This document shows, piece after piece, positions 1 through 6,829 of a stretch of 52,936 nucleotides of DNA (position 1 is the stretch's first letter; each line of letters starts with the position of its first letter). The DNA comes from Planctomycetales bacterium 71-10 (GTDB taxonomy: Bacteria; Planctomycetota; Planctomycetia; Isosphaerales; Isosphaeraceae): assembly GCA_001898385.1 (NCBI GenBank), contig MKTT01000058.1, positions 241,220-294,155 of the forward strand. Reading direction: 5' to 3'. The notes under the pieces are model-generated. The model saw only the letters and a list, made by a program, of their open reading frames with translations, ran no database searches and was not told the origin of the DNA. The position numbers were made by a program, and so were the translations under genes.

Positions 1-570
1 CCCCCAAGCCGCGCCGTCCACGACCAATTCGACCGCCCCCCCCTCGCCCATGACCGAGGCCGCCGCGTAGGCCCCGTCGCGCGGGTCGGAATAGACTTCC
101 ACGCAGCGGTCGACGAGGTTCACGACCCAGTAGATCGGGATCCCGGCCTGCGCATACAGGTCGCGCTTCGGGCCGCGGTCGCGATCCAGGCTCGAATCGG
201 CCACCTCGACGATCAACACCACGTCCGACGGGCCGGGATGCCGCGCGACGAAGTCGCGTTCCGCGCCCCGGACGACGGCGACGTCGGGCTCGGGCATGCT
301 GAGCGGCGGCAGCCGGACCGGGTCCTCCTTGCGCACCAGGAATCCCGCCGGGATGATGTCGGCCAGCGCCTTCATGCACAACCCGCAACACGCCGAATGG
401 GGAGGATTCCGGGTCGTCTTCTTGACGATCACTCCGTCCAGCAGCTCGATTGGGGCGTCCTCGTCCAAACCGCCGCAGGCCGCAAGGCGTTCGTAGTCCT
501 CGACGCGGAATCGATAGACGTCGCTGAGACTCGGCCCAACCGGTATCGACGTTGGCGCGACCGTGGACAT
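1..570 (-). CDS. Uma2 family endonuclease-fold protein, copy 4 of 4 (C-terminus cut by window edge)
   Basis: The reverse strand reads open from ATG at 570 to base 1 (190 codons), ending at DGAAWG; the sister copies continue with RVEVAAILP, so only about nine residues are missing. Like its neighbours it has the Uma2 (DUF820) layout: an N-terminal helix with YRFRVEDYERL, the strand IELLDGVI, then the PD-(D/E)XK-like core EPDVAVVRG, SDVVLIVEVADSS, KRDLYAQAGIPIYWVVNL. The acidic pair and the Lys of the nuclease core are present, so the fold looks intact. Uma2 proteins are abundant in Planctomycetes and cyanobacteria and have no settled physiological role; nuclease activity is a family-level prediction. 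It is the promoter-distal gene of a four-gene tandem run, 22 bp after the preceding copy, with AGGAGG ahead of the ATG. Confidence 0.85.
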   Translation of the reverse strand, partial: MSTVAPTSIPVGPSLSDVYRFRVEDYERLAACGGLDEDAPIELLDGVIVKKTTRNPPHSACCGLCMKALADIIPAGFLVRKEDPVRLPPLSMPEPDVAVVRGAERDFVARHPGPSDVVLIVEVADSSLDRDRGPKRDLYAQAGIPIYWVVNLVDRCVEVYSDPRDGAYAAASVMGEGGAVELVVDGAAWG

Positions 571-592
571 GCTCGAAACCCTCCTTTGGACC

Positions 593-1195
593 TCACGGCA
601 GGATCGCCGCGACCTCCACCCTCCCCCACGCCGCCCCGTCGACGACCAACTCGACCGAATCCCCCTCGCCCACGACCGAGGTCGTCGCATACGCGCCGTC
701 GCGCGGGTCGGAATAGACTTCCACGCGGCGCTCGATCAGGTTCACGATCCAGTAGACCGGGAGCCCGGCCTGGGCGTAGACGTCGCGCTTCGCGACCCGA
801 TCGCGGGTCAGGCTGGCCTCGGCGATCTCGACGATCAGCACCACGTCCGAGGGCCCGGGGTGGCGGTCGGTATATCGTTCGTCGTCGCCGCGCGCGACCG
901 AGACGTCGGGCTCCGGCTCGCTGAACTCCGGCAGCCGGACCGGGCTCTCGGTCCGAATGTGGAATCCGTCGCCGGGGATCAGCCGCTCCAGGTGGCGGCG
1001 GCAACGGATCAGACACTTGGAATGTCGCGGTCCCTTGGGCATCTTTCGGATGATCACTCCGTCCAGGAGTTCGATCGGCGCGTCTTCGTCGAGGACGCCG
1101 CAGCCCACGAGACGTTCGTAATCCTCGACGTTGAATCGATAGACGTCGCCGAGGCTCGGCCCTATCGCCGCCGACGTTCGCGCGACCGTGGACAT
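593..1195 (-). CDS. Uma2 family endonuclease-fold protein, copy 3 of 4
   Basis: A complete 200-aa Uma2 protein. Landmarks are YRFNVEDYERLVGCG near residue 20, IELLDGVIIRKMPKG near 45, EPEPDVSVARGDD near 95, SDVVLIVEIAEASLTRD near 115 and KRDVYAQAGLPVYWIVNLIERR near 135, ending RVEVAAILP. The conserved Asp, Glu and Lys of a PD-(D/E)XK-like site are visible. It starts at ATG 1195 behind AAAGGAGGG. The 22-bp spacer upstream (1196-1217) is nearly the same as the spacer that follows this gene (571-592), so gene plus spacer appear to have been duplicated as one unit. Function in the cell is unknown; the family name implies a nuclease, but no substrate can be read from sequence. Confidence 0.88.
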   Translation of the reverse strand: MSTVARTSAAIGPSLGDVYRFNVEDYERLVGCGVLDEDAPIELLDGVIIRKMPKGPRHSKCLIRCRRHLERLIPGDGFHIRTESPVRLPEFSEPEPDVSVARGDDERYTDRHPGPSDVVLIVEIAEASLTRDRVAKRDVYAQAGLPVYWIVNLIERRVEVYSDPRDGAYATTSVVGEGDSVELVVDGAAWGRVEVAAILP

Positions 1196-1217
1196 GCTCG
1201 GAACCCTCCTTTGGACC

Positions 1218-1817
1218 TCAGGGCAGGATCGCCGCGACCTCGACCCGCCCCAAAGCTACCCCATCGACGACCAGTTCCACCGCCCCCCCCTCGCCCACCA
1301 CCGAAGTCGTGGCGTAAGCCCCGTCCTTCGGCTCGGCGAAGACCTCCACGCGGCGCTCGACCAGGTTCACGATCCAGTAGGTCGGGATCCCGGCCTGCGC
1401 GTACAGGTCGCGCTTGAGGCCCCGGTCCAGCGCGAGGCTGGCGTCGGCGACCTCGACCGCGAGGACGACGTCGCCCGGCCCGGGATGGCGAGCCAGGTAA
1501 TCGCGCACGTCCCCCCGCGCCACGGACAGGTCGGGCTCCGGCTCGCTGTATTCGGGGATCCGGACCGGCCCTTCGCTCCGGGCGAAGAATCCGCCGGGGA
1601 GCAGCCGCTCGATCTCCCGACGGCAGAGCGCGGAGCAGGCCTCGTGATAGGTGCCCTTGGTCATCTTCCGCGTCAGGACCCCGTTGAGAAGTTCGATGCG
1701 GTCGTCCTCGTCGAGGTCGCCGACCGAGACCATCCGTTCATAGCGGTCGACCGGGATCCGGTAGATGTGCTCGCTCCCCGGGATCGGTAGTCGCGTCGTG
1801 CGTTGCGCGGCGATCAT
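1218..1817 (-). CDS. Uma2 family endonuclease-fold protein, copy 2 of 4
   Basis: A 199-aa Uma2 protein. The open frame extends upstream to 1928, but that extension overlaps the end of the preceding copy and is Arg/Ser-rich; ATG 1817 (MIAAQRTTRLP) is preceded by AAGGAGGAC at the right distance and gives the family length, so I use it. Landmarks: YRIPVDRYERMVSVG, IELLNGVLTRKMTKG, EPEPDLSVARGD, GDVVLAVEVADASLALD, KRDLYAQAGIPTYWIVNLVERR, ending GRVEVAAILP. The core Asp/Glu/Lys pattern of the PD-(D/E)XK-like fold is kept. It lies 13 bp after copy 1 and 22 bp before copy 3, consistent with one transcript. Confidence 0.88.
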   Translation of the reverse strand: MIAAQRTTRLPIPGSEHIYRIPVDRYERMVSVGDLDEDDRIELLNGVLTRKMTKGTYHEACSALCRREIERLLPGGFFARSEGPVRIPEYSEPEPDLSVARGDVRDYLARHPGPGDVVLAVEVADASLALDRGLKRDLYAQAGIPTYWIVNLVERRVEVFAEPKDGAYATTSVVGEGGAVELVVDGVALGRVEVAAILP

Positions 1818-1830
1818 GCCCCGTCCTCCT

Positions 1831-2430
1831 TCACGGCAGGATCGCCGCGACCTCGACCCGCCCCCAAGCCTCGCCGTCGACGACCAGGCCGACCGAACCC
1901 GTTTCGCCCGCGACCGAAGCCGTCGCATAGGCCCCGTCCTTCGGGTCGGCGAAGACCTCCACGCGGCGCTCGGTCAGGTTCACGAGCCAGTAGTTCGATA
2001 TGCCCGCCCGCGCGTACAGGTCGCGCTTGACGCCCCGGTCGCGGGCGAGGCTGGAATCCGCCACCTCCACGCAGAGCACGACGTCCGATGGGAGCGGCAG
2101 TCGCGAGGCGAGGTCGCGGGGGCTTCCGCGGAGGACGATCAGGTCGGGCTCCGGCATGCTGACCGGCGCGATCCGGACGGGGCTCTCGCCGCGGAGCCAG
2201 AATCCCGGGGGCAGGATCCGCGTCAGCTCGTCGCGGCAAAGGTCGCAGCACAGGAGATGGGGAGGGTTCTTGGTCATCTTCCGGACGATCACCCCATCCA
2301 GCAACTCGACGCGATCCTCCTCGCCGATCGAGCCGGATCCGCTCCATTCCTCGTACTGCTCGACCGTGATCCGGAAGATCTCCTCCGGCGGCGGTAGCCA
2401 TGCGCCCGTTGCGGGACTCGCGATGGACAT
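1831..2430 (-). CDS. Uma2 family endonuclease-fold protein, copy 1 of 4 (promoter-proximal)
   Basis: A 199-aa Uma2 protein starting MSIASPATGAWLPPPEEI. It is the first gene of the tandem array in the direction of transcription and the most diverged of the four at its N-terminus. Landmarks: FRITVEQYEEWSGSGS, VELLDGVIVRKMTKN, MPEPDLIVLRGSPRD, SDVVLCVEVADSSLARD, KRDLYARAGISNYWLVNLTERR, ending GRVEVAAILP like the other copies. The residues expected for a PD-(D/E)XK-like active site are present. Activity and target are unknown. Upstream lies a 705-bp gene-free stretch that must hold the array promoter. Confidence 0.88.
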   Translation of the reverse strand: MSIASPATGAWLPPPEEIFRITVEQYEEWSGSGSIGEEDRVELLDGVIVRKMTKNPPHLLCCDLCRDELTRILPPGFWLRGESPVRIAPVSMPEPDLIVLRGSPRDLASRLPLPSDVVLCVEVADSSLARDRGVKRDLYARAGISNYWLVNLTERRVEVFADPKDGAYATASVAGETGSVGLVVDGEAWGRVEVAAILP

Positions 2431-2835
2431 GCTCCCCCCCCTCGCCCCATGCTGGGCACCGTCGACATCCCCATCTCATCATCGCACGCCGCGTCAGCCC
2501 GTCCAGCCGCCCCGGCCCAATTCACCGCCCGACGCCCGCATGCACGCACCCGGAAATTCCGTCCTAAATCGGACGAGTTTCGTTCAAAACTCCTCTCAGG
2601 TCGGCATTTGTGTAGCAACGGCTTTGGGGGGACTTCGAAACGGCCGGGTCGGCGGGGGGATCGCTTGAGACGAGACTTCGAGAAACGGAATGCGGCCCGG
2701 GCTTCGACGACGCCGCGACGCGGGCGAACGATCCTCGCGCGCCGGGCCGTCGGCTGCGCCTCGACCGTCCCCGCGCCCGTCGGCGCCGACGCCTCGTCGT
2801 CCGCCCGTCCCCTCGCCGCCCGCGCGAAAAACCGT

Positions 2836-3018
2836 CACTCCTCGCGGAACACCACCGGGATCGATCGGGAACAGTGGCCCGGCCGGCCCGGCCGGGCGTC
2901 GAAAGCCGAGGCGTGGGGAGGATCGTCTCCCGATGAGTCGCGGACGCCCGGCCGGGCCGGCCGGGCCACTGTTCCTTCAGGGCTTACGTCGATCCCTGGC
3001 GGCGTTCCGCGAGGAGTG
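2836..3018. repeat. Long two-segment inverted repeat
   Basis: Inner arms 2870-2900 and 2943-2973 are perfect 31-bp reverse complements (beginning AACAGTGGCCCGG and ending CCGGGCCACTGTT) around a 42-bp loop. Outer arms 2836-2864 and 2989-3018 match again (CACTCCTCGCGGAAC / GTTCCGCGAGGAGTG) with two substitutions and one indel. The whole could fold into one long hairpin of about 180 bp. It is not followed by a T-run, so a simple terminator is unlikely; a non-autonomous mobile element or a relic of an inverted duplication fits better. No function is assigned. Confidence 0.8.
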
Positions 3019-3040
3019 TCGAAAAACGTGAATCGAGTTC

Positions 3041-3133
3041 GACGAACGAAGCCAACCCACAAAAACGCAAACTACATAGACAATTTAACTTACGCCGACG
3101 CCATCGAAAATGCGGCCGACGAACGGAGCCAAC
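3041..3133. repeat. Short direct repeat GACGAACGRAGCCAAC, two copies
   Basis: GACGAACGAAGCCAAC occurs at 3041-3056 and GACGAACGGAGCCAAC at 3118-3133, flanking an AT-rich island just beyond the stop of the lipoprotein gene. A related GACGAACGAACCC is at 32793-32805. The spacing and sequence suggest a dispersed intergenic repeat; function unknown. Confidence 0.5.
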
Positions 3134-3135
3134 GT

Positions 3136-4395
3136 TCAGCCGCCGACGGGGATGGTCAACAGGGGGCCGCCGGGGCCGCGGCCCTCGGAGTCTTCCAGGG
3201 AGACGAGGATCTCGATGATGGCCAGGATCGACCGGCTGTTGACGTCGTCCTGCGGGATGTAGAACCAGTGGCCGCGGTAATGCACGGCCGCCTCCGCGCC
3301 GCGGGGGCGGTGCTTGGAGGAGCGGACGAAGAAGTTGCCCGCGGTGACGCGCGTCCAGTCGTACGGACGGCCGTCGGCGTCGGGCGTGCTGGGCGCGATG
3401 CGGCCCTCGATGTGCTCGACGGGGACGCAAACCCCCTTGGACAGGAACAGGAGGATCTGGAGGATCGACCGCATGTGGAGGTAGATCGTCTCCTCCCCGT
3501 CGTCGAGCGGCTTGGGGGCGTCGAGGGCGTTCTCCATCAGGTCCGACTTCACGCGATAGCTGACCAGGCCGGGGCGCAGGCGGAAGATGCGCTCGACTTC
3601 CAGCATCTCGGGCGAGTCGACGTACCCGGGGCGGACCTTGAGCACCAGCCCCTTGTCGCGCTTCAGCAGCGCGAACCGGCCGTCCCCCTTGTGGCGGTAG
3701 ACGTACCCGTCCTTGGCGGCGTTGAGCAGGTCGTCGCCGCCGAGGCCGGTCGCGGTGATGGGGTCGGACGCGTTGTCCTCGTCCACCTGGCTCCCGATCT
3801 TCAGCTCCAGCCCGCCGCGCTGGTAGAGGTCGGCGAGCAGGCGGATCCCGCGGACGTACTCGTCGTTGGAGTCGGGCCCGCGGGGGACCATAATCGCGGC
3901 CTGGGGCGCGTTGGGGACGTCGTTGATGTCGTCGATGGTCGTGAGCAGGAGCTGTTCGAGGTTGGCGCCGGCGTTGACGACGCTGAACAGCTCGGCCGAG
4001 AGGGGGGTGAGCAGGATCCGCGAGACGTCCTTCCCCTCGCGGGGGCGGAAGCTGAGCGTCGGGCTGTCGCGGGCGGTCAGCTCGCCGTTGCCGATGTTCG
4101 CGAAGCCGGGGAACTGGTTGCCCCGGCCGCCGAGGAACCCGGCCGTCCCCGCCATCTCGAACTGGCTGGTGATGCTGGGGAGGTCGACGAACACCGGCGA
4201 GTCCGCGTATCGCAGGCGGACGATGTTCATCAAAAGCTGCTCGTCGTTCGTGGACCGGATCGCCTCGTTGTACTTCATGCGGGTGGCGCGCAGTGCGTTC
4301 GGGCCCAGGCATCCGGCCGCGGAGACGGCCATCGCCAGGGCCGCCGCCAGCCCCGCCCACTTACGCCGGCGGTCGATCCCGCGTCGCTCGACCAT
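3136..4395 (-). CDS. Predicted lipoprotein of unknown function
   Basis: A 419-aa protein with a lipoprotein signal: Arg/Lys-rich start (ERRGIDRRRK), hydrophobic stretch 14-27 and lipobox SAAGC with Cys29, so it is probably anchored to a membrane facing the periplasm. The mature part begins with NALRATRMKYNEAIRSTNDEQLLMNIVRLRYADSP, a pattern I know from uncharacterised exported proteins in Planctomycetes and Proteobacteria, in which a conserved segment with bound-looking NxVRLRY is typical. No enzyme motif is visible. It is transcribed away from the two-component system at 4698, the two sharing a 302-bp intergenic region, so co-regulation is possible. Function cannot be named. Confidence 0.85.
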   Translation of the reverse strand: MVERRGIDRRRKWAGLAAALAMAVSAAGCLGPNALRATRMKYNEAIRSTNDEQLLMNIVRLRYADSPVFVDLPSITSQFEMAGTAGFLGGRGNQFPGFANIGNGELTARDSPTLSFRPREGKDVSRILLTPLSAELFSVVNAGANLEQLLLTTIDDINDVPNAPQAAIMVPRGPDSNDEYVRGIRLLADLYQRGGLELKIGSQVDEDNASDPITATGLGGDDLLNAAKDGYVYRHKGDGRFALLKRDKGLVLKVRPGYVDSPEMLEVERIFRLRPGLVSYRVKSDLMENALDAPKPLDDGEETIYLHMRSILQILLFLSKGVCVPVEHIEGRIAPSTPDADGRPYDWTRVTAGNFFVRSSKHRPRGAEAAVHYRGHWFYIPQDDVNSRSILAIIEILVSLEDSEGRGPGGPLLTIPVGG

Positions 4396-4697
4396 CAGGC
4401 CCCCGAACCCCGGACCGGTTGCGGACGTATGGTGACCGTGATTCGCACGGCGAATCCCCTCGGATCGTTATCGTCAGTCCGCCCGGCGTTCTCGACCGAA
4501 TCCGCGCGACCGGCCCTCCGATCGGGCCCGGCGGCCGTCGAGGATCGACGAAAATCCTCGGCGCGGCGTGACCTCGGCGGGCCCAGGGGGTACGCTGGAG
4601 CGTCGCGGGCCGCCCACGTCGCGGCCCAGTCCACGATCGATTCCGGCCGGTCCGTCCCGAGGTCGGCGGGCGTCCGTCCCGAGTGCGAGGGTCAGCC
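4396..4697. promoter_or_regulatory. Divergent intergenic region with a small dyad
   Basis: 302 bp between the divergent lipoprotein and response-regulator genes; it must carry both promoters. A dyad CGAGGAT-N8-ATCCTCG lies at 4539-4560 and could be an operator for the response regulator or just a hairpin. No clear -35/-10 pair was found. Confidence 0.3.
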
Positions 4698-5375
4698 ATG
4701 CCGCGCCTGCTAATCGTCGAGGATCAGCCGAAACTGCTCCAGAACCTGGAGCGAGGGCTCCGGGAGGAGGGGTACGAGGTCCTCACCGCCTCCGACGGCG
4801 AGGCCGCGTACGAGGAGGCGAGCCGGAACCTCATCGACGCCATGGTCCTGGACCTGATGATCCCCAAGCGCGACGGCATGGACGTCCTGCGCGGCCTCCG
4901 CGCCGACGGCTTCAACAAGCCGGTCCTGATCCTCACCGCCCGCGACGAGGTCGACTCCCGCGTGGAGGGCCTGGACGCCGGGGCCGACGACTACCTCGTC
5001 AAGCCGTTCGCCTTCGCCGAGCTGGTCGCGCGACTCCGCGCCCTGATCCGCCGCGACGTCGTCAGCCGGGAGCTGTGCTTCCAGGCCGACGACCTGGAGA
5101 TGAACCTGGTGGCCCGGTCCGTCGTCCGGGGCGGCGTCGAGATCGACCTGACCCGCCGCGAGTTCGAGCTGCTGGAGTTCCTCCTCCGCAACAAGAACAG
5201 CCCCGTCACCCGGGAGATGATCGGCAAGGAGGTCTGGAAGGAGGGCGCCGGCACCCTCACGAACACCATCGACGTCTACATCACCCTCCTCCGCAAGAAG
5301 ATCGAGAAGCCCGACCGCCCCGCGCTGATCCACACGGTCCGGGGCGTCGGCTACATGCTGAAAGACGCGGGATGA
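4698..5375 (+). CDS. OmpR/PhoB-type response regulator
   Basis: A 225-aa two-domain regulator. Receiver domain 1-115: acidic pair E8-D9, phosphoacceptor Asp52 in VLDLMIPKRDG, Thr80 in LILTARDE and Lys102 in DDYLVKPF. The C-terminal winged helix (about 125-222) has the family signatures LTRREFELLEFLLRN, VTREMIGKEVW, TNTIDVYITLLRKKIE and IHTVRGVGYML. A GTG five codons upstream (4683) is possible, but ATG 4698 has GAGGG at about 8 bp and gives the usual MPRLLIVED start. It overlaps the downstream histidine kinase by ATGA, so the pair is translated together. The family resembles CusR/TctD-like regulators, but the signal is unknown. Confidence 0.95.
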   Translation: MPRLLIVEDQPKLLQNLERGLREEGYEVLTASDGEAAYEEASRNLIDAMVLDLMIPKRDGMDVLRGLRADGFNKPVLILTARDEVDSRVEGLDAGADDYLVKPFAFAELVARLRALIRRDVVSRELCFQADDLEMNLVARSVVRGGVEIDLTRREFELLEFLLRNKNSPVTREMIGKEVWKEGAGTLTNTIDVYITLLRKKIEKPDRPALIHTVRGVGYMLKDAG

Positions 5376-6829
5376 CCGGCCGGCTCCCGATCCGATGGCG
5401 GCTGACGCTCTGGTACGGCGCCGTGCTGGCGGCCGTGCTGACGATCTTCGCCGCCGCCGTCGACCTGCTCATGACCCGCCTGCTCCAGATGCGGACCGAC
5501 CGCAACGTGGAGCACCAGGTCGCCGTCATCGAGGAGCAGATCGGGCAATTCCAGGACGCGGGCTCCCTGCGCGAGCGCCTCGGCTCGATCTTCAACAAGC
5601 ACCCAGCGTTCGAGATGCAGGTCACCGAGAACGGCGACCGGGCCTGGCTCCGCTCGGAAGGGATCCGGAATTCCGGGCTCCCCCGGCCCGCCTCGCCCGC
5701 GCCGGCCCTCGCCCGGGGGGTCTACGAGGACGTCTCGATCCCCGACGTCGGCCCCTGCCGCATGCTCAGCAAGGCCATCGAGACGCCCTACGCCTCGCTG
5801 CTGGTCCAGGTGGCGATGAGCACGGAGATGAACGCGAAGCACCTGGGCGAGCTGCGGAGCGTGTTCCTCTCCACCGGGCCCGTGCTCCTCGTCGCCGCCC
5901 TGGGCTGCGGCTACCTGCTGGCCCGCAAGGCGCTCGCGCCCGTCGGCCGGCTCGCCACCGAGGCCGACCAGATCACGGCCACCCGCCTCGACCGCCGGCT
6001 GGCCACCCCCAACCGCGACGACGAGCTGGGCCGGCTGGCCCGGACCCTCAACGGCATGATTGCTCGGCTGGAGCACTCCTTCGGCGAGATCCAGCGCTTC
6101 ACCGCCGACGCCGCCCACGAGCTGCGCACGCCGCTGGCCGCGCTCCGCAGCGAGGCCGAGGTCACCCTCCTGGCCGAGCGCGACCCGGCGGAATACCGCC
6201 GCACCCTGGAGAGCATGCTGGAGGAGATCGAGCACCTCACCCGCCTGACCGAGAACCTGCTGAACCTCTGCCGCGAGGACTCCCAGGTCAAGGCGTCGTT
6301 GAAGGACCTGCGGCTCGACGAGGTCGTCCGCGAGGCCGCCGAGCCGATGGCCGCCGTCGCGGCCGAGGCCGGCCAGCGGCTCGTCCTGTCGCGGGACATG
6401 GCCCCGTGCCTCGTCCGCGGCGACCGCGACCAGCTCCACCGCGTCGTGGTCAACCTGGTCGACAACGCCGTGAAGTACACCCCCGCGGGGGGCCTCATCA
6501 AGGTCTCGCTCGCCCTCCGCGACGGCAAGGCCCGGCTGGCGGTCGAGGACACCGGCGTCGGCATCGCGCCGGAGCACCTCCCGCTCATCTTCAAGAGGTT
6601 CTACCGCATCGACGCCTCGCGGCCCCGGCGGTCGACCTCCACCGGCCTGGGGCTCTCGATCTGCCAGTCGGTCGTCCAGTCCCACGGCGGGACGATCGAC
6701 ATCCGCAGCGAGCCGGGCGTCGGCACCCGGGTCACCGTCTCCCTGGAAGCCCGCCCCTTCGAGACGCCCCGGCGCGAGGAGGCCGCGCCCTCGCGCCGGC
6801 CCTGGCCCCCTTACCTGGGGAGCGTGTAG
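5372..6829 (+). CDS. Membrane sensor histidine kinase (HAMP, HisKA, HATPase)
   Basis: A 485-aa sensor kinase, the cognate partner of the regulator it overlaps by four bases. Order: cytoplasmic start, TM1 about 12-34, periplasmic sensor about 35-165 with no recognised domain, TM2 about 168-188, HAMP about 189-240, HisKA with phosphoacceptor His249 in DAAHELRTPLAALRSE, and HATPase with N box VVNLVDNAVKYTP, G1 VEDTGVGIAPEHLPLIFKRF and G2 TGLGLSICQSVV. All catalytic boxes are present, so it should autophosphorylate and pass phosphate to Asp52 of the regulator. Its 3-prime end overlaps the convergent GT-C-like gene by 19 bp. Confidence 0.95.
   Translation: MTGRLPIRWRLTLWYGAVLAAVLTIFAAAVDLLMTRLLQMRTDRNVEHQVAVIEEQIGQFQDAGSLRERLGSIFNKHPAFEMQVTENGDRAWLRSEGIRNSGLPRPASPAPALARGVYEDVSIPDVGPCRMLSKAIETPYASLLVQVAMSTEMNAKHLGELRSVFLSTGPVLLVAALGCGYLLARKALAPVGRLATEADQITATRLDRRLATPNRDDELGRLARTLNGMIARLEHSFGEIQRFTADAAHELRTPLAALRSEAEVTLLAERDPAEYRRTLESMLEEIEHLTRLTENLLNLCREDSQVKASLKDLRLDEVVREAAEPMAAVAAEAGQRLVLSRDMAPCLVRGDRDQLHRVVVNLVDNAVKYTPAGGLIKVSLALRDGKARLAVEDTGVGIAPEHLPLIFKRFYRIDASRPRRSTSTGLGLSICQSVVQSHGGTIDIRSEPGVGTRVTVSLEARPFETPRREEAAPSRRPWPPYLGSV

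Larger units (their letters stand above)
2431..3135. other. Gene-free region between Uma2 array and lipoprotein gene
   Basis: 705 bp with no convincing gene. The first third, reading away from the Uma2 array, is locally AT-richer (around 2550-2625) and is the likely promoter area for the array, but I find no clear -35/-10 pair. The middle holds a long inverted repeat (2836-3018, listed separately). The last part contains an AT-rich island (3061-3115) flanked by two copies of GACGAACG(A/G)AGCCAAC. Open frames here on both strands are Arg/Pro/Gly-rich shadows. Confidence 0.7.

Noticed and set aside
1..2430. CRISPR-like or toxin-antitoxin interpretation of the tandem array
   Set aside because: The repeated units are full-length coding genes of the Uma2 family, not short repeats with spacers, and no small partner gene accompanies any copy.
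2835..3062. A 75-codon minus-strand frame inside the long inverted repeat
   Set aside because: Its two halves are forced to be similar by the inverted repeat, it has no ribosome-binding site, and the composition is that of repeat DNA.
2449..4713. A 754-codon plus-strand open frame opposite the lipoprotein gene
   Set aside because: It is antisense to a protein with a clear lipoprotein signal, runs through an inverted repeat and has Arg/Gly/Val shadow composition typical of high-GC antisense frames.
4568..5371. Upstream extension of the histidine-kinase frame through the response regulator
   Set aside because: The extension is Arg/Pro-rich and overlaps an intact OmpR-type regulator in another frame; the ATGA overlap at 5372 gives a normal kinase start.
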